Origin: Anagrus nilaparvatae
Lineage: Eukaryota > Arthropoda > Insecta > Hymenoptera > Mymaridae
Reading direction: 5' to 3'
DNA: 64,000 nucleotides
NCBI GenBank assembly: GCA_022575985.1
Contig: JAKSXM010000272.1
Location: 24,548,501 to 24,612,500 of the forward strand
This document shows positions 10,864 to 21,636 of the stretch, in pieces (position 1 is the first letter of the stretch; each line of letters starts with the position of its first letter). A program made the position numbers and the translations under genes. The notes below the pieces were generated by a model that was given only the letters and a program-made list of their open reading frames with translations, made no database searches and was not told the origin of the DNA.

Positions 10864-12545
10864 ATGAATATAAAAGGTAAAGTATTTTTTATTAATTTAT
10901 AAAGAAGCTAGGTTTTAATAATTAGTAATTTTTTTTTTTTTCATTAGAAAATTTTTATGAATATAAAAATGTAAAAAAAATATCTGATTCAAGTGTTAAG
11001 GATGAAAATAATAACAAATTAAACAATGATTGTTTAAAAGAAATTTTTAAATACTTAACAATATTCGAAAGGTTAGAATCTTCTTTGGTTTGTAAAACAT
11101 GGAATTATGTAATTCAAGATTCATGGAACGATGTTAAAACTGTTCGAATAGATCCTGTGTTCATAAACAATTTTTTTTTATTTTCCAAATATACGATATT
11201 CAATTATGAAGATAAATTTTCGTTTTTTATTTTGAATTTATTTAAAAAATTTGGAAAGTATTTACATACTTTGTATGTAAATGGAGATTGTTTAAAGTAC
11301 ACAACAGCACATAATTGTCCAATAGAAACTTTTAGGTTAACAGAAGAAATAACAAAATATTGCAAAAATGTTAAGCGTTTCGAATTTATTCAATTTAACT
11401 ATAAGAATTTTAAATTCATTGATTCCTATTTTCGAGTATTTTTTGAAAATTCAAATTTATTGAGCTTGTCATTAAAAAATTCAAAATTAACAGGAAGTTG
11501 TTTCTGGGAGTTAAGACCACAAAATATTGAAGAATTTAGTTTGTTCAACTGTGAATTCGATGCTTTTGATTGTTTGTATAATTTTATATCTAAATTAAAA
11601 AATATAAAAAAATTAAATTTACATTTGTTAAGTAAAAATTATAAAAAAAGTTTTCTAACCAATGTCTTCAAAGAACTAAATAATATCAATTGCGAAAGCT
11701 TATTAGATTTATCTATACAGTCATATATGTTTAAAGAGGGTACAAATGAACTTTCAAATTTACTTGCGAAACAAAAAAATTTTCAAAAACTGATATTAGG
11801 TCCTGAAATAAATGTTAATGAAAAATTCTTAGATAAAATAGCAAAAGATCATCTTTATTTTTTATCAATATCATTCGAAGAGAATTTTTCCCATTATTCT
11901 TTTGGAAAATATAAAAACTTAAAAGTACTTTCTTGTACAGTTCAAATATTCACTGATGATTTTGTAAAAGGGTTAACAGAATGTAAAAGTTTGAGAAAAT
12001 TGAAGATATTCTATACTCAGAAGTACTTATTAACAGAAATTGGAGAAAGTTATTTTAGTCAATTCAAAAATCTTAAGACTTTTCAAATAAAATATGAAAA
12101 TATGGATAAAATATTATTAAACTTAAGTGAATGTAAGAAATTAAAAGAGTTAATAATTTCTGAATGTAAAATTACAGACATTGGTTACAATAGCTTGGCT
12201 CGACTCGAAAAACTGAGGTATTTAAATTTTTCTTCAACTGTTGTAACAGATGAGCAGTTAATTAATTTAGTCGATAAATTACCAAAACTTAAAAAGCTAA
12301 ATATTTATTTATGTGCAAAAGTAACAAATAAATTTTTCAAAAAAGCTAGTGACATAAAAAAGAGTCGTAAAGATAATAAAATTTTGAAAGTACAGTGTAA
12401 TTTTCAAGATTCTGATAAAATTTATTTAGAAAATTTAGATTATAAATCGAATTTAATAAAATTGGAAAGGTATGATAATAAAATCAGAAATTCAATTGAG
12501 GAATCTGATTTATTTAAAAAATTGAATCAATTGAAAAATTACTAA
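10864..12545 (+). CDS. F-box/LRR protein, two exons, complete
   Basis: Exon 1 is 10864-10876 (ATG AAT ATA AAA G), with donor GTAAAG at 10877. The acceptor TTCATTAG ends at 10947 and exon 2 runs 10948-12545 to a TAA. The joined frame is 536 codons, and the split codon restores E5. Residues about 30-70 form an F-box: NNDCLKEIFKYLTIFERLES followed by SLVCKTWNYVIQDSW. The F-box binds Skp1 in SCF ubiquitin ligases (family knowledge). From about residue 125 to 470 follow irregular leucine-rich repeats (e.g. LKELIISECKITDIGYNSL, LRYLNFSSTVVTDEQL, LKKLNIYLCAKVTNKF), which would recruit the substrate. No signal peptide or membrane segment is seen, so it should act in cytosol or nucleus. No stop or frameshift breaks it. 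A possible poly(A) signal AATAAA lies at 12781. Substrate unknown. Confidence 0.88.
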
Positions 12546-13002
12546 AATGCGTTTTTTATATTATTATAATCTTTTAATCTTTAAGATATTGCAATTGCAG
12601 GATTCAATTCAAAATTATTTCAGTATAAATGCTAAAAGAAATAATAGGTATTTTTGTATCAAATTCGTCTCATTGTTATATTGATTCATTTTAAAAATGA
12701 TTGAATAGGTGGCTTAATTTTTACAAAAACTTTAAGGAAAAAAAGTTGATTATTAATTAAACAATGTATTTATATAAATAAATAAAGAAAAAAAATAAAA
12801 AATGAATTTTATAATTTTATTTACTTTTTTACTTTTTATATTAATATTACGGCGACTATTACTGAATCTTATTATGATTAGATTATTAAGGTAATTTAAT
12901 GTTTTTAAGGTTTATTCAAGGACTTCTATCCTATCGGCGCTAAATATACAAGGAGTCATCCATAAAATACGTAACGCAGTTGCATAGTGGATGGCCTGTT
13001 GT
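12546..13002. other. 3' flank of the F-box/LRR gene
   Basis: Likely 3' untranslated region up to the AATAAA cluster at about 12778-12786, then unassigned A+T-rich sequence. Confidence 0.4.
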
Positions 13003-13575
13003 TTAAGGAGTTATGATCCTAAATAAAAATGATGACAGAACTGAAGGAAACTGGTAAAAGTTAAACATGATAATGATAAAAGGAAAATGATAAAAGTTAA
13101 ACATTTTAAAAGTGGAATTGAACTTGGTTTTACCTTTATTACCACATTAATTGTTTTTTTATTGCAAATTAAAAATAGGCAGTTTAACATTACTCTTTTG
13201 GAAATTCACATTTGGGGCTTACAAAAAGTACGATAATGATGATACAGGGAGATGAAACTTATTAAATATGACAATTTTCGTGATAAATAAATTGTCAAAG
13301 ATTATATTTTCAATTTATTTTATCTAAGTTACCACATTCAATCATTAATTATTCGGTAAAAACCAAGTTTTAGTAAGTAACATAACCTGAAATAACAATG
13401 TTTTTTCATAATTTATAAAATTAAAAAAAATTTTTTTGTAATAATATTACATAATAAAAACATTTTTAAATATTTTTATCACTAATTTTATTTTAAATTG
13501 CAAATTATAAAAAAAAATAGCGTCAATAACGTTGTTATTTGCTCAAATTTTCTATTTAGGATCATAACTCCTTAA
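13003..13575. mobile_element. TTAA-flanked MITE
   Basis: The left end TTAAGGAGTTATGATCCTAA (13003) is the exact inverse of the right end TTAGGATCATAACTCCTTAA (ending 13575). TTAA at both ends fits a TTAA-duplicating transposase such as piggyBac, although the ends lack the usual CCC. No ORF. A degraded relative lies at 17985-18300. Confidence 0.75.
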
Positions 13576-14574
13576 CGTTACCACAGTATTAATTTACATC
13601 AAATTTACATTGCATATGGCGTTACTATATGGTTGATATTATCAAAATTTTCTAATTTTTGAATCACGTACGGTGAACGGATTTTTTTTTTATATCAAAT
13701 GAAAGTTTAGACTTAATAAGTCAAATGAATCTATAAAAACTGATGTTTGAAAGTAAAATCAGGTTAAAAATTTCTCCCATGAGAACACATATATTTTTTT
13801 GAAATTTTGACCTCGTTTTTCTCGAAAATTTAAACGGCTTGAGGCTAAAAGTTTGATACACCATCGTTTATTGTAATCCTGAACCTGCAAGTCTTATAGC
13901 TCACTGTCCGTGAAAGAGCTACCTTAAAACAGCATAAATCACCTTTTCTGTGGTTAGGAATAGGCCATTTTGAGTCCGCCATTTTGATTTTTAAAAATCT
14001 GTCTCTAAAATCGTTATCAGCAACCCTGAAAACCTAAGCGGGGTACCTAGAATAGACTCAATTAGCAAGTATTTTCAAGAATTTACTTATCTTTGGTTGA
14101 TTTTTTATGATATAGCGCTCTTTACTCAAAATTGGGGCCATCGGAAAATGGATAAAACGTTGAAAATCGGATTTGGTGACCAAAAATACATATGATTCAC
14201 TGAGGTGGATCCATTTCCGTGTAGATGAAAATTTTTGGATACTTTTAACATTGCTGGCGCTTTGACTACGTGCAAATGAATATATAGTTTATGCATTATT
14301 TATTACCGTGAAATGTATCCTACAGGATGCACGATACTCAATTTCACGGTAACTATACTTGAAAATTATTTTTCTTAAAAGACTGATAAATACATCGCAA
14401 TTGATCCTACATTTAAAATAATAACTAAGACTGTCTAAAATTGAATTTTATTATTTTGAGACGAGTAAATAAAAAAAGTATGTGTCAAATTTTGATCAAC
14501 TTAGCCATTATATCAGCCAATGAGTTATTACTGGAAAATAGGCAAATTTGTGTTAAAGTATTTTGAAGAGTTAA
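13576..14574. other. Unassigned stretch
   Basis: No gene recognised. The words GGCCATTTTGAGTCCGCCATTTTGA (about 13963-13987) resemble part of the CCGCCAT repeat at 4930-5370, so old repeat is likely. Confidence 0.35.
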
Positions 14575-14850
14575 TTTTGTGTACACTATAAAAGAACATT
14601 TGGAAATAAGAACGTTTCTAACTTTGATGGAGCTAACCAACAAACCGATCTATCGTTCAGATTAATTATCTGAAAATAATTAAATTAAAGAATAATTCAT
14701 CTATATATGAATATTAATAAATTATTTATAAGCAATAGAATTAAAAATTTTTTTAGATACGAGAAAGATATTTTACTTTCGTGATACTAACATAAAGTCA
14801 ATTATAATTTTTCATTTTTACAATATTTAAATTTTAGGTAAAGGAATAAG
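14575..14850 (+). repeat. Dispersed repeat (second copy at 62503-62770)
   Basis: Long shared stretches, for example GAATAATTCATCTATATATG, then AAATTATTTATAAGCAATAG and GTCAATTATAATTTTTCATT, occur in the same order in both places. At the far end the copy sits directly before the repeat at 62773-64000. Confidence 0.8.
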
Positions 14851-15232
14851 TTTACAATATTAATTTCATAAACTAAGTATATGTTTATTAAATTTTCAAT
14901 ATTTTTTTATAAATATATTAGAGTTGGTTGAATCAAATATACCCTGCGTAATTTTTTTTCTAGTTCACCCTATAGTTTATGATTCTTCCATATCAAAAGG
15001 GTAAAAACCTTTTAAAAAAAATTTATCTATTTTATTTTTAAGCTATAGATGATCTTAAAATTTTATATTATTTTTGTGTTACATTTTTGGACAATAAAAG
15101 GCTTATAGAATTGAAAATAATGATTTTTTTTTTTTAAATTTAAATATGCAGCTAAAAAGAAACTAATCATCAAGAATTTTTATTTTACGATGTTTAAGCA
15201 AGTTAACATTTATTTAATTAATTGCACGGCCA

Positions 15233-15348
15233 GGTTGCTTCGCTTGAAATTTCAAGCAGCAAATGCTTGAATATTGCTCGAATATGCTTGAAAATTCAAG
15301 CAAATATAGCTGCTTGAGTTTTCAAGCAAAGCAACTTGGCCGTGTGCA
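15233..15348. mobile_element. Short hairpin MITE
   Basis: The left CACGGCCAGGTTGCTTCGCTTG and right inverse CAAGCAAAGCAACTTGGCCGTG form arms of about 37 bp around a short centre. The centre is made of TGCTTGAAAATTCAAGCA-type palindromes. Target duplication not clear. Confidence 0.7.
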
Positions 15349-15544
15349 CATACACAGTCCTAGAGGACCGAAATATAATGAATTTTTATACATAACAAGT
15401 AAATATATAAAATTGATAAAGTATTTATATAAAATTAATTAAGTAGTACAAAAAATATAGATTTAAGTAATGACATATTATATATACATGCAATAAATAA
15501 TACTTTCAGTTACAATAATTAAATTAGATATTTTTATAAGTAAT

Positions 15545-15868
15545 AAAAAACTTTAGGTATAATGATTTGACTCTATATTTGAAAGATGTTGTATTAGTGC
15601 AAATTTTCACTTCGGAAGGGATGGTATTCCATTGTCTTTTACAACGATTGATTAGACTTATGAGTAAACACTAAATCGTTAACTTTTTGATGAAATAGTG
15701 CAGATGTTAAATCATACAGAAGCATTGTAATATTCATGATCAAAATAATTCATCGGTACTTTGGATTTTTTGCACAGATATCTTAAAAATATATGCTGTA
15801 CTTGTTCAAATTTATAGATTGATTGGGATAAATGTGGAGACCAAATTCCAAAAGCATACGAGAGATAT
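15545..15868 (-). pseudogene. LINE reverse transcriptase C-terminal fragment
   Basis: The - strand translates to YLSYAFGIWSPHLSQSIYKF, then EQVQHIFLRYLCKKSKVP, the LEYCS.VW.P....I...E.VQ..F.R.L signature near the C-terminus of Jockey/CR1-type non-LTR retrotransposon ORF2 (family knowledge). After a TGA and a short decayed region the typical tail follows: NRCKRQWNTIPSEVKICTNT then SFKYRVKSLYLKFF. Stops show it is dead; the upstream part is missing (5' truncation is usual for LINEs). Confidence 0.75.
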
Positions 15869-17039
15869 GGAAAAACATAAGAATATTTTATTATTTATCG
15901 TGAATGAATTATTTTTTTAAAAATCGTTTAATTTTTCCTTAGTTATTCAAATTTTTAAGAAAAAAAATATCATTGGTATGACCAAGAATAAATGACCTGC
16001 TTACTGCAGGGTTTCCCGGTAGAATGAAGCAAAATCCTTTGAAGTGCGTTTTTTATGTTGAAAGTATATCATTTTTGCCAAGTAAGCAAACAAATTTCAA
16101 AAAAGAAATAAACAAAATAAGACACATTCTAACGCGTACGATTGATAAATTATATTAAATATTTTGAAAAATCCAAGAATTCCACTAATTAAGCAGCAAA
16201 AATTGATCCTAAACTTGATAATTGTATGATAATATTTTTTTTTGAAATATAAATATTAGAATATCTTTTTTAATTGTAGTTTTTTCTGAGGTTTCTCTTA
16301 ATATAGTATTGTAATATATTCTAATAATATACAAGGTATTTGATGTACGACTTTTCATAAAAAAGACTTTTAATTATGAAAAATATGGATTATTTTAAAA
16401 CTTGGTATTTGTAAGTCAGTTATAACGAGTAGAGTCAGTAAGTTAATTACAAGTTTCTAAATAACTTTGTAACGTTATTTATAAAGTGAATTTATTAAGG
16501 CTTTATAATTTTTGCTTGAAAATATCTAAATGTCGTTCTCAAGGAAAATTTATTTTTAACAAATTAAAGGTTAAATCAGTACTGGGTTAAATACGTACGT
16601 AATAAAGCAGTTGTAATAATTTTATGTCATACAATTTCTAATCTATAATTATCGCGTAAGTAAAAATTAATATAGAAAAAAGTTTAATAATAGATAAAAA
16701 GGCATTTTACATCAATTTCCTAAGAAATGTGTAAAGAAAATGGTCTATTTATTATGCTAAAAAAATTTTTTATAATTAAATTGATAACTCATCCTTTTTA
16801 CTGTAGTTTAAGTCTGGAAAATTTTTTTCTTATGAATTCAACTTAAACTCCAGTCTAGGCTCTATTCCGGTATTTCATAAACCCAAATTCAGATTAATTG
16901 TTGGAAGACAACATAATTTTTCAAGATCTTCCTTTTACCTTCTGAAATCCAATTTTATTTTAACTAGAAAGGGCTATTTTTTATGATGAAAATATTGTTT
17001 TATTTCTTTTTGGCTTTTTTTATCTATAATAAGGGAAGA
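15869..17039. other. Unassigned A+T-rich stretch
   Basis: No gene seen. A patch of about 75 bp at 16410-16490 (GTAAGTTAATTACAAGTTTC) recurs at about 21391-21440 downstream of the odorant receptor, which suggests a small dispersed repeat. Confidence 0.4.
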
Positions 17040-17420
17040 CCGAAATATTAGCATTACTTGGACGTCAAATTACAAACTATAGCTATTAGTTTATTTTGGT
17101 GAAAGAGCATACCCGATACCCTCCGTTGATTCCTACAGGCCTCCTGGGCCTTGCTATATGTTATGCTTAATGTTATAAGATAGGTTTTTAGGCTGACTTC
17201 AAAAAAATTTTACTATCTAGGAACTTAATCAAATAATTTCGGATTGGCCTTATTTTTTTGGTGAAAGTATCAGCTTCCAATCTTAGTAAACAATAATTTT
17301 TTAACACCAATTCTCTCATAGCTATAGCCAATAAACCAAATGCCCTATTTTGGCCCAAAATAACCAATTTTTTAATAACACGTGACTTTGCGGGAAATCA
17401 TTTTTTTATCATCTTTATAT
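17040..17420. repeat. Degenerate copy of the 21.9-23.8 kb repeat family
   Basis: Words such as TTTTTGGTGAAAGTATCAGC, CTCTCATAGCTATAGCCAAT and a copy of the GATACCCTC...GATTCC...GGCCTCCTGGGCC tract match, with many changes, the arms at 21637-23746 and 31541-33685. Confidence 0.55.
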
Positions 17421-17984
17421 CACCTCTTGAGTATCCTGGACACCTGTTTTTTTTTATTAATAAAACTGAATAGACAAAGTACAGAACTGCATACACCACA
17501 CGGAGTCGGTTAACTAAAAGGTAGGTATATAATATTTTTTAAAATCCGCCCAAAAATTTAATTAAATCCTGTCCAAGGAAAAAGGTGCTATTTAAAAAAA
17601 AAAAATTAATAATTCACTAGAAAATAAATTTCTGTTTAAAAAGTGCTCTCTTTCGTAATTATTCAATTTAAAAAAAGAAAATTGTATTTTAATACACTTA
17701 ATTATATTTAACCGGAGTTAGCTGTATATAATAAAAAAAAACTATATTTACTAATTAAAATTGTCTAATGAAAGAAATGTTCATGTGGAGACACAAGAAC
17801 CTGCGCCAAAATAATAAGACTTGAAATAGTTCGTCAAAGAAAAAGTCATTTACAATCGTTTCAATAAAATATAATTACTATATAAAAAAAAAAACTCTTA
17901 TCACTTTATGATTATTTTTTCTGAGTTAGTTATATTCAAAAATTAAACAATTTTCTCTAAGTGCTTGTTAATAGATAATTTATT

Positions 17985-18300
17985 AAGGTATTTTGATGGT
18001 TGAAAAAAATGACGACAGAGCTTAATGAAATAGGAAAATTATTAAAATTTAAACATTTTAAAACTTAAATAAACTTTATTTTACCCCTCTTATAGCATTA
18101 ACTTTTTTTTAATTAAAAAATAAAAATCCGAGCTTTAAAATTGATCTTATGGGAGCAATACTTTGGAGCTTTGAAAAAATTTTTAAATGATGACACAGGA
18201 GATTAAAATTAGCAGGAAATGATAAATAAATGATCAAAGATTAAATTTCAATTTCAGCTTTCAACTAAAAATTTCGTCAATCTGACATCAGATTTGAAAT
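17985..18300. repeat. Degraded relative of the TTAA MITE at 13003-13575
   Basis: TTATTAAGGTATTTTGATGG, then GAAAAAAATGACGACAGAGC, then the TAAACATTTTAAAA tract line up with 13003-13130 in the same order with many substitutions. The right end is not recognisable. Confidence 0.55.
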
Positions 18301-19249
18301 CAGCAACCTCCAAAAAATAAGAATATGCTTTAAAAATAAGAGAAAAAAGGTTTTTAAGTAATCTTGTTATGATGGAGCTTTGGAGCTTTCAAGCTCCGTA
18401 GCAGCCAAAGTTGGGACTTTTCAGCTTTGTGCCCATTGAGACTTTTGTTCAGAATGATGAAACGTACAACATATCAAAAATTCAGCCAATTCGACCGAAA
18501 TTCTTATTCGTTGATAATCGTAGATATCGTGGATATTCTCCGTGGATATCATGGATATTCCGGTGAGCGTAGTCACTTCGTAAAATAAATAACATAACCA
18601 TTAATTTTATTCATTTACATATTTTGTATATAAACATTAAACAATATTGTTTAACAATCATATTTAGTTACTAGTCATTAAATTTTTTAGAATAAAATTA
18701 AATTATGATATAAATATAAAATTGATAATAAATCGCATTAGTTTTAAATAAATTCAAATTTAATCGAAAAATCGATTTTTATTCGGCCAATTAGAAGGCG
18801 ACTAAATAGTTTGAATAGAGCAACTTCAGCTCTCCATCGATTTTCAATAAAGAGATAATAATAATAATTTAAAAAATAAAAAAGTTCCTTAAAAAAATGA
18901 GATGTTTTAATCTTTCAATTTAAAATTATGCTGTTTCAACATAAAATCTTTCGAAAACGTAAAATTTTACTCTAAAACATAATGTTATACCACCCTTATG
19001 TAAAATTTCCCACAGAATCCGAATGGTCTGATTTTTAATTGGACACCTGAATTGGCGCGAAATTCGAAATTTGTGAAAAATGAACATTTACAAATTGCTA
19101 TTTTTTTTATCTAGAGCTCACAAAATGCAATAACCCAGCAGTTTCTTTTATTCATCAAAAAATTTGAAAAGTCAGAATTATTTTGAGTCCTGCTAAAGAA
19201 ATTTTCATCCAAACACTTTTGATGAATCGATTTTAAAAAAAAGCAGCGT
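18301..19249. other. Unassigned stretch with one shared repeat word
   Basis: GGAGCTTTCAAGCTCCGTAGCAGCCAAAGTTG at about 18378-18410 recurs in inverse near 49440-49470 inside the fold-back at 48764-51517, so it is a repeat remnant. No gene seen. Confidence 0.45.
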
Positions 19250-19590
19250 ATATCATTGATTTCTCGCGCATGCGCACCTCAAAAAAAAGTTGGGACCCCA
19301 GAATCGGGTTCTACGGAAAATTTCCTATCTGGACCAATAAAAGAACAAATTTTTTTATGTTAAAGTGAGTTTTTTACAGAAAAAATAAGAAAAATTATCT
19401 CTCATTTTTCATCTTTTTTTTATAAGAGGCCAAAACACAAAAATGACCGCCAAAAATCGAGGACTGAACCTTATCAGCTAAAAAAAGGTAAAAAACTACG
19501 ATGGAGGCCTATCTTTAGTAGTACTTTCGGGAAAAAATTCTTTGGAACTGATTTGAAGACCCGAGCATGCATTTATGATGGTTAGGTATA
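19250..19590 (+). repeat. Dispersed repeat just upstream of the odorant receptor (copy at 61740-62060)
   Basis: Shared ordered words include TTTCTCGCGCATGC, TTGGGACCCCAGAATCGGGTTCTA versus TTGGACTCCAGAAACGAATTCTA, and the end GAGACCCGACCATGC versus GAAGACCCGAGCATGC. Short open frames in it are not genes. Confidence 0.7.
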
Positions 19591-19841
19591 AATTGATCCA
19601 TATACTACAAAACAAAAATATCCGCTTGCCACATGCAACAAACGAATTTTTGCGCTTGCAAAAAGCAGAATTTTTTTTCAGTGTCTTCTATAAGACGATA
19701 AAACATAATCAATACAATGTAGAGTTGCAACTAATTAATATTTCCAATACAATGTATTTTTTATAAAATTTAGTCAGTATTACTTATTAACTGCAATTGA
19801 AAGCATGCGTGAAAATAAGTGAAAATAAACTTTTAAGAATC

Positions 19842-21264
19842 ATGTACACGTCATCAAAAGCTTTTAAGTTATTATCCTTTTGTGGAGTATGGATGCCAAT
19901 TGATAAATCAAATCAAAAGTTTTTCAAATATTTTTACTGGCTCTACACCGTTTTCACTGTAACGCTTGTTCATTTGTATAATTTGTTAGAAATATTATAT
20001 TTGATACGGGATTGTAACAGCTCGACTGATTTTAATGAGCAATTACTGTATCAACTTTTGTTCATGGCAGTTTGTTTTAAAGTTGATTTTCTCTTAATCA
20101 AAAGAGATAAAATTATAAATTTAGGAAAGTTGTTATTGGATCCATCATTTGTTCCATCGTCTGACACTGAAGAAGAAATTTACGAGAAAAGCATTAAAAA
20201 AAACAAGTAATTTTATTATTATCGTCTTATTCAATTTGGAAATACATTCTTTTAAATTTTTACAGATTTGTATTTAAGCTGTTTCTAAGTATTAGTTACA
20301 CAGCAACTACATTGGCCGTATCGTTGCCACTTTTTCTTAATTTGCATAATCCGCAATTCCCAATAAAAAAGTGGTACCCAGTACAGTTAAGAAATAAAAT
20401 ATTCTGGATCGATTATGTTTGGAATATCTGCAATGACTTTTTTGGAGCAAGCGTTTTCCTTATTTTGGATTCAGTGATTTTTGGGTTTATGATTCATGGA
20501 ATCACACAATTAGATATCTTGAAGTTACGGATAAAAGCTCTCCCAAGCTTCATAATAAAATCAAAGCCTCATAAACCAGGAATTTTGTATGCTGAAGAAG
20601 AGAGTTTGAATAAAATTATTAAACACCACCAAAGTATACTGAAGTAAGTTATTCTTAATTTCTTTTGCCCATGCATCATATTTTATAAATTTCTTGTTTT
20701 AGCTATGCCAAGGAATTAAATAGAACTTTTCAAGACATAATTTTTCTTCAATTTTGCATATCGGGAATATCCATGTCAGCATCCTTGTTTCAAATTTTTA
20801 CATTGCTTAAAAATTTCGATTTCCTTATTTTAATCAACGTAAACATTGCAATAGGTTTATTATTCCAATTTTTCTTGTACTGCCATTTTGGACAAGAACT
20901 ATCCTCAAGAGTAAGTTAATTTAAGCATCAAACAGCTAACACCCAAATTATTAAAAATACTTACAGAATTCAATTTTTTTCTCTTTTAGAGTGATAATTT
21001 AAATGAAACATTTATTGAAATTGATTGGACAATTTTAAGTACTGCGTCTCTTCGTAAAATACATTTTATTATTTTACGTTCAAGTCAACCAATTATTATC
21101 AACTGTCGTCATTTTATAATTTTGTCTCATCCATTTTTTATGAAGGTAAATTTTATCTAAAGATTAAAAATATCTCTTAAGTAATATAAATCTCGTTATT
21201 AATTTTACAGGTTTTGAAGACCATCTATACGGGTTTCAATTTGTTACGAAGAGCAATTAATTAA
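19842..21264 (+). CDS. Insect odorant receptor, complete, five exons
   Basis: Exons: 19842-20206, 20266-20643, 20703-20910, 20990-21145 and 21211-21264. All introns are 53-79 bp with GT...AG ends (donors GTAATT, GTAAGT, GTAAGT, GTAAAT; acceptors TTTTTACAG, TTGTTTTAG, CTCTTTTAG, AATTTTACAG). The joined frame is 1161 nt, 386 residues plus TAA, with every phase matching. The start chosen is the first in-frame ATG (MYTSSKAFKLLSFCGVWMP), which gives the short N-terminus and W.P motif usual for ORs. Several hydrophobic helices follow. The conserved C-terminal part is clear: DIIFLQFCISGISMSASLFQ, FFLYCHFGQELSSR, SLRKIHFIILRSSQP and a final TGFNLLRRAIN. ORs form ligand-gated channels with Orco in olfactory neurons (family knowledge). 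The ligand cannot be told. No break is seen, so it is probably functional. Upstream and downstream DNA is repeat. Confidence 0.92.
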
Positions 21265-21288
21265 TAAGCAGCGTTTAGAGATTGAAAA

Positions 21289-21339
21289 ATGATCGATTTG
21301 AATTACAAAGACGATTTTTTCACACAAAAGAATTTAAAG
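21289..21339 (+). other. Possible first-exon remnant of a further OR
   Basis: ATG at 21289 reads MIDLNYKDDFFTQKNLK and runs to a donor-like GTAAGC just after 21338. Many wasp ORs begin in a comparable way, but no following exon was found and 21637 onward is repeat. Speculative. Confidence 0.2.
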
Positions 21340-21636
21340 TAAGCATTTAAAAAGCTGATATTACGTATTTTTCAGTAGGTAGTAGTCTGTAAGTTAATTG
21401 TAAGTTTCTAAACCTTGTTATTTTTGTATAAAGTGAATATGTAAAAACGTATTACATATTTCTGCGGTCAATTTGAAGTATAACAAATGCAAGCTCAGAT
21501 ATTGTATCTATAATTATCAGCTAACTTACACCAATGAAAATAGTTACGTATATATTCTTTGCTCATACTGCGAGTTCACTAAAATTGAAAATCCAAATGA
21601 CACCGAAATTCGAAAAAACGTTCGAACTTTGTATAT

